NCBI RefSeq assembly: GCF_900106755.1
Contig: NZ_FNNN01000015.1
Location: forward strand, 89,478 to 153,477
Reading direction: 5' to 3'
Source: Bacteroides faecis MAJ27
GTDB lineage: Bacteria; Bacteroidota; Bacteroidia; Bacteroidales; Bacteroidaceae
DNA: 64,000 nt
The notes beneath the pieces are model-generated. The model was not told the origin of the DNA. It did no database searches and was given only the letters and a program-made list of their open reading frames with translations. Each line of letters begins with the position of its first letter. The stretch's first letter is position 1. The position numbers and the translations under genes were made by a program. This document shows, in pieces, positions 59,007 through 64,000 of the stretch.

Positions 59007-60200
59007 ATGATAAGAATAGATCTGAAACGCTATAGACGCGAAATCATAGGAGCAGTCATTGTGCTCCTTATTTTAATTGGGGGAATATCAGTCTTTAAAT
59101 ATTCTGCTTTTAATTCAGGTTTCGAGATAGTAGATGATTTGGGAGGGAATATCTTTCCGTCGGCTATTTTGTCGGTAGCGACCACAGATGCTCAGGTTAT
59201 TACTCCTACCGATTCTATGTATCTGGGAAATCCGAAGTCATGTATTGCCATCCGCGTAAAGTCGCGGACAGCTTACAGCAGGGTCCGGATTGAAGTTGCC
59301 GAAACTCCGTTTTTCTCACGTTCCGTATCGGAATTCGTACTGAATAAACCAAGAACAGAATATACCATTTATCCGGATATCATCTGGAATTATGAAGCAT
59401 TGAAGAATAATGTGCAGGCGGAACCGGTGAGCGTGGCGGTAAAAGTAGAAATGAATGGAAAAGATATGGGGCAGCGGGTGCGTACATTTTCAGTACGTAG
59501 CGTCAATGAGTGCCTGTTGGGATATGTAGCCAATGGAACGAAGTTCTATGATACCAGCATTTTCTTTGCGGCCTATGTGAATGAAGAGAATCCGATGATC
59601 GACCAGCTACTGCGTGAAGCCTTGAATACTCGTATTGTAAACCGCTTTCTGGGCTATCAAAGTACGGCAAAAGGAGCAGTAGACAAGCAGGTATATGCCC
59701 TCTGGAATGTTTTGCAGAAACGTAAATTCCGTTATAGCTCTGTTTCTAACACGAGCCTTTCCAGTAATGTCGTCTTTTCGCAGCGTGTCCGTACTTTTGA
59801 TGACGCTTTGGAGTCTTCGCAGATTAATTGCGTGGATGGAAGTGTACTGTTTGCGTCGTTGCTTCGTTCGATTAATATCGAACCTATATTAGTGCGTACT
59901 CCGGGACATATGTTTGTGGGATATTACACCGACAACTCACATAAGGATATGAATTTTCTTGAAACGACGATGATCGGTGATGTCGACCTGGACGACTTCT
60001 TTCCGGACGAACAACTGGACTCTACGATGGTAGGTAAATCACAGAATGAAATGTCTTTACTGACTTTTGAGAAATCGAAACAATACGCTAATAAAAAGTA
60101 TAAGGATAATGTAGAAGGAATCCATTCCGGAAAGTTGAACTACATGTTTTTGGAGATTTCCAAAGAAGTGCGGAGGAAAATACAGCCCATAGGGAAGTGA
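59007..60200 (+). CDS. membrane-anchored transglutaminase-like protein
   Basis: A 397-residue protein with one N-terminal membrane segment (IIGAVIVLLILIGGISVF, about residues 13-30) and an extracytoplasmic part. Residues about 265-315 contain a transglutaminase-like triad: Cys in QINCVDGSVLFASLLRS, His in TPGHMFVGYY and an acidic residue in NFLETTMIG. Members of this fold can be proteases or cross-linking enzymes, or inactive. It precedes the DUF3805/3806 gene by 50 bases and may be co-transcribed. Substrate unknown. Confidence 0.75.
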   Translation: MIRIDLKRYRREIIGAVIVLLILIGGISVFKYSAFNSGFEIVDDLGGNIFPSAILSVATTDAQVITPTDSMYLGNPKSCIAIRVKSRTAYSRVRIEVAETPFFSRSVSEFVLNKPRTEYTIYPDIIWNYEALKNNVQAEPVSVAVKVEMNGKDMGQRVRTFSVRSVNECLLGYVANGTKFYDTSIFFAAYVNEENPMIDQLLREALNTRIVNRFLGYQSTAKGAVDKQVYALWNVLQKRKFRYSSVSNTSLSSNVVFSQRVRTFDDALESSQINCVDGSVLFASLLRSINIEPILVRTPGHMFVGYYTDNSHKDMNFLETTMIGDVDLDDFFPDEQLDSTMVGKSQNEMSLLTFEKSKQYANKKYKDNVEGIHSGKLNYMFLEISKEVRRKIQPIGK

Positions 60201-60250
60201 GATTCATTTTTAATTTGTATTTTTGCCAAGTAATCATTTAACGAAAAAGA

Positions 60251-61051
60251 ATGCAAGGCAAGAAATTTATCTCTCCCGGAGCTTGGTTTTCTATAAACTA
60301 TCCGTCGGACTGGAATGAGTTTGAAGATGGCGAAGGCTCTTTTCTTTTCTATAATCCCGATGTTTGGACGGGAAACTTTCGTATATCTGCATTTAAAGGG
60401 AATGCCGGTTATGGCAAAGAAGCCATTCGGCTGGAGTTGAAAGAGAACGATTCGGCTTCATTGGTGAAAATCGGACAGTTGGATTGCGCTTATAGCAAAG
60501 AGATGTTTCAGGAAGACGGCACGTATTACACTTCTCATTTATGGATCACAGGCATTGACAATATAGCTTTCGAATGTTCGTTTACCGTCCCCAAGGGAGG
60601 AGCGGTGAAAGAAGCGGAAGAGGTGATTGCTACGTTGGAGATTCGTAAGGAAGATCAGAAATATCCGGCAGAATTGATTCCCATCCGTCTTTCGGAAATC
60701 TATCTGGTGAATGAAAGTTATGAGTGGACCGTGTCGATGGTGAAACAGGAACTGAAAAAAGATTTTCAGGGAGTGGAAGAAGACTTGGAGAAACTGCAGC
60801 AAGTGATTGATTCCGGCAAAATAGGACCGAAAAAGAAAGAGGAGTGGATGGCGATAGGTATCACCATTTGCGCTATCCTTGCGAATGAGATCGATGGCAT
60901 GGAATGGATGACATTGATTGACGGTAATCGTGAGGCACCTTTGCTCCGGTATAAAGACCGGACTATCGACCCGATGAAGTTAACATGGAGCAGAGTGAAG
61001 GCAGGAGAGCCTTGCAACGTAGTAGAGGAATATAAGAAGTGTTTGGATTAA
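60251..61051 (+). CDS. DUF3805/DUF3806 protein
   Basis: A 266-residue soluble protein without a signal peptide. The N-terminal half (SPGAWFSINYPSDWNEFEDGEGSFLFYNPDVWTGNFRISAF) fits DUF3805 and the C-terminal half (GPKKKEEWMAIGITICAILANEIDGMEWMTLIDGNREAPLLRYK) DUF3806. Function unknown. Its stop codon is adjacent to and overlaps nothing of the next start (TAA then ATG), so it is probably translated with the ABC-F gene. Confidence 0.8.
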   Translation: MQGKKFISPGAWFSINYPSDWNEFEDGEGSFLFYNPDVWTGNFRISAFKGNAGYGKEAIRLELKENDSASLVKIGQLDCAYSKEMFQEDGTYYTSHLWITGIDNIAFECSFTVPKGGAVKEAEEVIATLEIRKEDQKYPAELIPIRLSEIYLVNESYEWTVSMVKQELKKDFQGVEEDLEKLQQVIDSGKIGPKKKEEWMAIGITICAILANEIDGMEWMTLIDGNREAPLLRYKDRTIDPMKLTWSRVKAGEPCNVVEEYKKCLD

Positions 61052-62920
61052 ATGGCAGTACCTTATTTACAAGTAGACAACCTGACCAAGTCTTTCGGAG
61101 ATCTGGTTCTTTTTGAAAATATATCATTTGGCATTGCCGAAGGGCAGCGTGTCGGATTAATAGCAAAGAATGGTAGTGGAAAGACTACTTTATTGAATAT
61201 TATCTCAGGGAAAGAAGGACATGATAGCGGTAGCATCGTTTTCCGCCGTGATCTCCGTGTAGATTATCTGGAGCAGGATCCGCAGTACCCCGAAGAACTG
61301 ACCGTTCTTGAAGCTTGCTTTCATCATGGAAACAGTACTGTAGAACTGATTAAGGAATACGAGCGCTGTATGGAAACCGAAGGACATCCGGGACTGGAAG
61401 ATCTTTTGGCGCGCATGGATCAGGAAAAAGCATGGGAGTACGAACAGAAAGCAAAGCAGATTCTATCTCAACTGAAAATCAGAAATTTTGATCAGAAGGT
61501 GAAGCAACTGTCCGGCGGACAATTGAAGCGTGTTGCATTGGCCAACGCCTTGATTACCGAACCCGACCTGCTGATTCTGGATGAGCCTACCAACCATTTG
61601 GATCTGGATATGACTGAATGGCTGGAAGAATATCTCCGCCGTACCAACCTTAGCCTGTTGATGGTGACGCATGACCGTTATTTCCTCGACCGTGTTTGTT
61701 CGGAGATTATTGAAATAGACAATCAGCAACTTTATCAATATAAAGGAAATTACAGCTATTACCTGGAGAAACGTGAGGAACGTATCGAAGCGAAAAGCGT
61801 GGAAATAGAACGCGCCAATAATCTTTATCGTACTGAACTCGACTGGATGCGCCGGATGCCACAGGCACGCGGTCATAAAGCCCGTTATCGTGAAGACGCT
61901 TTTTATGAATTGGAGAAAGTTGCCAAACAGCGCCAGCGTAATGATAACGTGAAACTGGAAGTAAAAGCGTCTTATATTGGAAGCAAGATATTTGAAGCTG
62001 ATCATTTATCCAAGAGCTTCGGTGATCTGAAGATTCTGGACGATTTCTCATATATTTTCTCCCGTTATGAGAAAATGGGTATTGTGGGAAATAACGGTAC
62101 CGGAAAATCTACTTTCATTAAAATATTAATGGGACTGGTAAAACCGGATGGAGGAACAATAGACATCGGCGAAACAGTTCGTTTCGGTTATTACTCGCAG
62201 GATGGGCTTCAGTTTGACGAGCAGATGAAGGTTATTGATGTGGTACAGGATATTGCCGAAGTAATTGAACTGGGTAATGGCAAGAAACTGACAGCCTCAC
62301 AATTCCTGCAACATTTCCTGTTTACTCCGGAAACGCAGCATAGTTATGTCTGTAAACTGAGTGGAGGAGAGCGCCGTCGTCTTTACTTGTGTACGGTCTT
62401 GATGCGTAATCCTAACTTTCTGGTATTGGATGAGCCTACCAACGATCTGGATATCATTACCTTGAATGTTTTGGAAGAATACCTCCAGAGTTTCAAAGGC
62501 TGTGTGATTGTTGTATCTCACGACCGCTACTTTATGGATAAGGTTGTTGATCATCTGTTGGTCTTTAACGGTCAGGGAGATATCCGGGACTTCCCCGGTA
62601 ACTACAGTGATTATCGTGACTGGAAAGAAGCGAAAGCTCAGAAAGAAAAAGAAGCAGAGAAGCCGCAGGAAGAGAAAACAGCCCGTGTTCGTCTGAATGA
62701 TAAACGTAAAATGAGTTTCAAGGAAAAACGTGAGTTCGAACAGCTGGAAAAAGAAATAGCACAACTGGAAGCGGAGAAGGCACAGATTGAGGAATTGCTT
62801 TGTAGTGGTACTCTTTCTGTAGATGAACTGACTGACAAGTCTAAACGTTTGCCTGAAGTGAATGAACTGATTGACGAAAAGACAATGCGTTGGTTAGAAT
62901 TAAGCGAGATAGAAGGCTGA
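61052..62920 (+). CDS. Uup-type ABC-F ATPase
   Basis: A 622-residue cytosolic protein with two ABC domains and no membrane part. Domain 1: GLIAKNGSGKTTLL, LSGGQLKRVALANAL, LLILDEPTNHLDLD. Domain 2: GIVGNNGTGKSTFIK, LSGGERRRLYLCTVLM, FLVLDEPTNDLDI. The interdomain linker (around residues 240-300) is the ribosome-contacting region of ABC-F proteins. A C-terminal coiled coil (KRKMSFKEKREFEQLEKEIAQLEAEK) matches the Uup C-terminal domain, so this is a Uup-like housekeeping factor for ribosome function or DNA repair rather than an antibiotic-resistance ABC-F. Confidence 0.92.
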   Translation: MAVPYLQVDNLTKSFGDLVLFENISFGIAEGQRVGLIAKNGSGKTTLLNIISGKEGHDSGSIVFRRDLRVDYLEQDPQYPEELTVLEACFHHGNSTVELIKEYERCMETEGHPGLEDLLARMDQEKAWEYEQKAKQILSQLKIRNFDQKVKQLSGGQLKRVALANALITEPDLLILDEPTNHLDLDMTEWLEEYLRRTNLSLLMVTHDRYFLDRVCSEIIEIDNQQLYQYKGNYSYYLEKREERIEAKSVEIERANNLYRTELDWMRRMPQARGHKARYREDAFYELEKVAKQRQRNDNVKLEVKASYIGSKIFEADHLSKSFGDLKILDDFSYIFSRYEKMGIVGNNGTGKSTFIKILMGLVKPDGGTIDIGETVRFGYYSQDGLQFDEQMKVIDVVQDIAEVIELGNGKKLTASQFLQHFLFTPETQHSYVCKLSGGERRRLYLCTVLMRNPNFLVLDEPTNDLDIITLNVLEEYLQSFKGCVIVVSHDRYFMDKVVDHLLVFNGQGDIRDFPGNYSDYRDWKEAKAQKEKEAEKPQEEKTARVRLNDKRKMSFKEKREFEQLEKEIAQLEAEKAQIEELLCSGTLSVDELTDKSKRLPEVNELIDEKTMRWLELSEIEG

Positions 62921-62969
62921 TGCCGATAAAGATTAATATGAAAACCGAAATAACCAGATAAAACCTATT

Positions 62970-63815
62970 ATGCCCAATCTGACTAATTATCATAGCCACT
63001 GTCTGTATTGTGACGGGCGAGCTAATATGGAAGATTTTATTCGTTTTGCCATAAGTGCAGGCTTTACTTCTTATGGTATTTCGTCTCACGCTCCACTGCC
63101 ATTTTCTACCGCATGGACAATGGAATGGGATCGGATGGATGATTATCTTGCTGAGTTTTCCCGCCTGAAAGAGAAATATGCCGATAAGATAGAATTAATC
63201 ATCGGTCTTGAAATTGATTATTTGAATGAGGAAAGCCATCCCGCTTTGCCTAGTTTTCAGAATCTGCCACTTGATTATCGGATCGGTTCCGTGCATATGC
63301 TCTATTCTCCGGAAGGAAAAGTAGTGGATATTGATACTCCGGCAGATACTTTCCGGCAGTTGGTAGATCAGCATTTTGGAGGTAATCTTGATTACGTGAT
63401 TTGGTCATACTATAACAATCTGTTTCATATGTTAGATTTGGGAGGCTTTGATATTGTAGGTCATGCGGATAAAATGCATTACAATGCTTCCTGTTATCGC
63501 CCCGGCTTATTAGATGAGTTATGGTATGACAGATTGCTACATCGATATTTTACGACAATTGCCGAACATGGATATATTGTTGAAATCAATACAAAGTCCT
63601 ATCATGATCTGGGGACTTTTTACCCGAATGAACGTTATTTTTCTTTGTTGAAAGAGTTAGGTGTCCGGGTACAAGTGAACAGTGATGCCCACTATCCGGA
63701 ACGGATCAATAACAGCCGCGTTGAAGCGTTGACTGCTCTGAAGAAGGCCGGTTTCTCCTCTGTAGTGGAGTGGCATGGCGGTAAGTGGGAAGATGTAGCT
63801 ATTGAACTTTCATAA
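62970..63815 (+). CDS. histidinol-phosphatase, PHP family
   Basis: A 281-residue PHP-domain metal-dependent phosphatase. The metal-binding YHSHCLYCDGRA at the start, GISSHAPLPF, GLEIDYL, IGSVHML, VGHADKMHYN, VEINTKSYHD and VNSDAHYPE are the successive metal-ligand blocks of HisK-type histidinol-phosphatases. It would carry out the last but one step of histidine synthesis, although other histidine genes are not next to it. Confidence 0.9.
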   Translation: MPNLTNYHSHCLYCDGRANMEDFIRFAISAGFTSYGISSHAPLPFSTAWTMEWDRMDDYLAEFSRLKEKYADKIELIIGLEIDYLNEESHPALPSFQNLPLDYRIGSVHMLYSPEGKVVDIDTPADTFRQLVDQHFGGNLDYVIWSYYNNLFHMLDLGGFDIVGHADKMHYNASCYRPGLLDELWYDRLLHRYFTTIAEHGYIVEINTKSYHDLGTFYPNERYFSLLKELGVRVQVNSDAHYPERINNSRVEALTALKKAGFSSVVEWHGGKWEDVAIELS

Positions 63816-63831
63816 AATATAGCCTGATTAA

Positions 63832-63875
63832 AAACAGAGGCTCTGATTGGTTGTAACTGAACCTCTGTTTGATAT
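63832..63875. repeat. two 22-bp repeat units
   Basis: Units start at 63832 and 63854; both contain a CTCTG core preceded by ACAGAGG or CTGAAC. The core is the same as in the array at 22379. A weaker third unit may begin at 63876, overlapping the terminator. Confidence 0.6.
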
Positions 63876-63880
63876 AAATA

Positions 63881-63920
63881 AAGGGGCTGTGTCAAAACTA
63901 AGGCACATCCCCTTCTTTTT
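63881..63920 (+). terminator. terminator downstream of the histidinol-phosphatase gene
   Basis: An 11-bp stem with one mismatch (63881-63891 with 63904-63914) followed by a long T run. The GGGGCTGTGTCAAAAC sequence is common at gene ends in Bacteroides. Confidence 0.75.
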
Positions 63921-64000
63921 TTAATATAAAATAGTCGTTCCTCTTTTTTGTCTATGCGACTATTTTTTCAGTAATTAGGTAATAAGGCTTAATATTCGTC

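Noticed and set aside
63881..63914. Insertion-sequence end (GGGGCTGTGTCAAAAC resembles some transposon termini)
   Set aside because: It forms a hairpin followed by a T run directly behind a gene and no transposase is in the window; a terminator explains it.

Overview
The window is a chromosomal segment of a gut Bacteroides, closest in content to the B. thetaiotaomicron group. Evidence for this: promoters of the Bacteroidetes type (TTTG about 20 bases before TAnnTTTG), an inositol-lipid gene cluster, BtuB/BtuG/BtuH-type B12 capture genes under cobalamin riboswitches, a Bacteroides-type tryptophanase, DUF5686, DUF5106, DUF3805/3806 and DUF4248-like genes, and two integrase/surface-lipoprotein/OmpA loci of the kind described for the phase-variable S-layer protein BT1927. 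Species assignment is inference. No rRNA, tRNA or CRISPR array was seen.

Layout. 1-5.8 kb: the end of a PAS-type histidine kinase, then a TolC-like protein with a sigma-54-like promoter, an NtrC-type regulator and an NtrB-like kinase. 5.9-13.5 kb: a large DUF5686 outer-membrane protein, then the inositol-lipid cluster (inositol-phosphate synthase, PgpA-like phosphatase, GtrA, CDP-alcohol phosphatidyltransferase, PAP2-type inositol phosphorylceramide synthase candidate, flippase-like protein). 13.6-18.5 kb: iron alcohol dehydrogenase, a large metzincin-like protein and a Fic protein with a tandem VGIN repeat. 18.7-23 kb (minus strand): a replication/lysis-like accessory module (DUF4248-like protein, replication protein, DnaB, HU-like protein, coiled-coil protein, amidase).

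23.3-36.3 kb is the most unusual part: two paralogous phase-variable surface-protein loci in tandem. Each has a tyrosine recombinase, a 263-bp invertible segment bounded by inverted repeats, a large lipoprotein, a terminator-like hairpin and an OmpA-type protein. In both loci the only good promoter in the invertible segment points away from the lipoprotein gene, so both are in the OFF orientation here. Each locus ends in a region of about 270 bases that keeps the same series of hairpins in both copies, including two stems capped by GNRA tetraloops. This looks like a conserved structured RNA.

36.3-44.6 kb holds housekeeping genes: RNase G, a 30-residue COX24-like ribosome-associated protein, HU, mutY, ssb, gldE, a phosphopantetheinyl transferase, a small ferredoxin-like protein, an acetyltransferase and tnaA. 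44.9-54.4 kb is a vitamin B12 capture locus made of two transcription units, each led by its own cobalamin riboswitch. 54.6-63.8 kb carries a DUF5106 lipoprotein, a PhoR/PhoB-like two-component system, a transglutaminase-like protein, a DUF3805/3806 protein, an Uup-type ABC-F protein and a histidinol phosphatase.

Five intergenic regions carry short arrays of imperfect direct repeats with a 22-bp period. Each has its own core sequence, mostly with partial dyad symmetry, and most lie close behind the 3' end of a gene. I do not recognise this repeat class.
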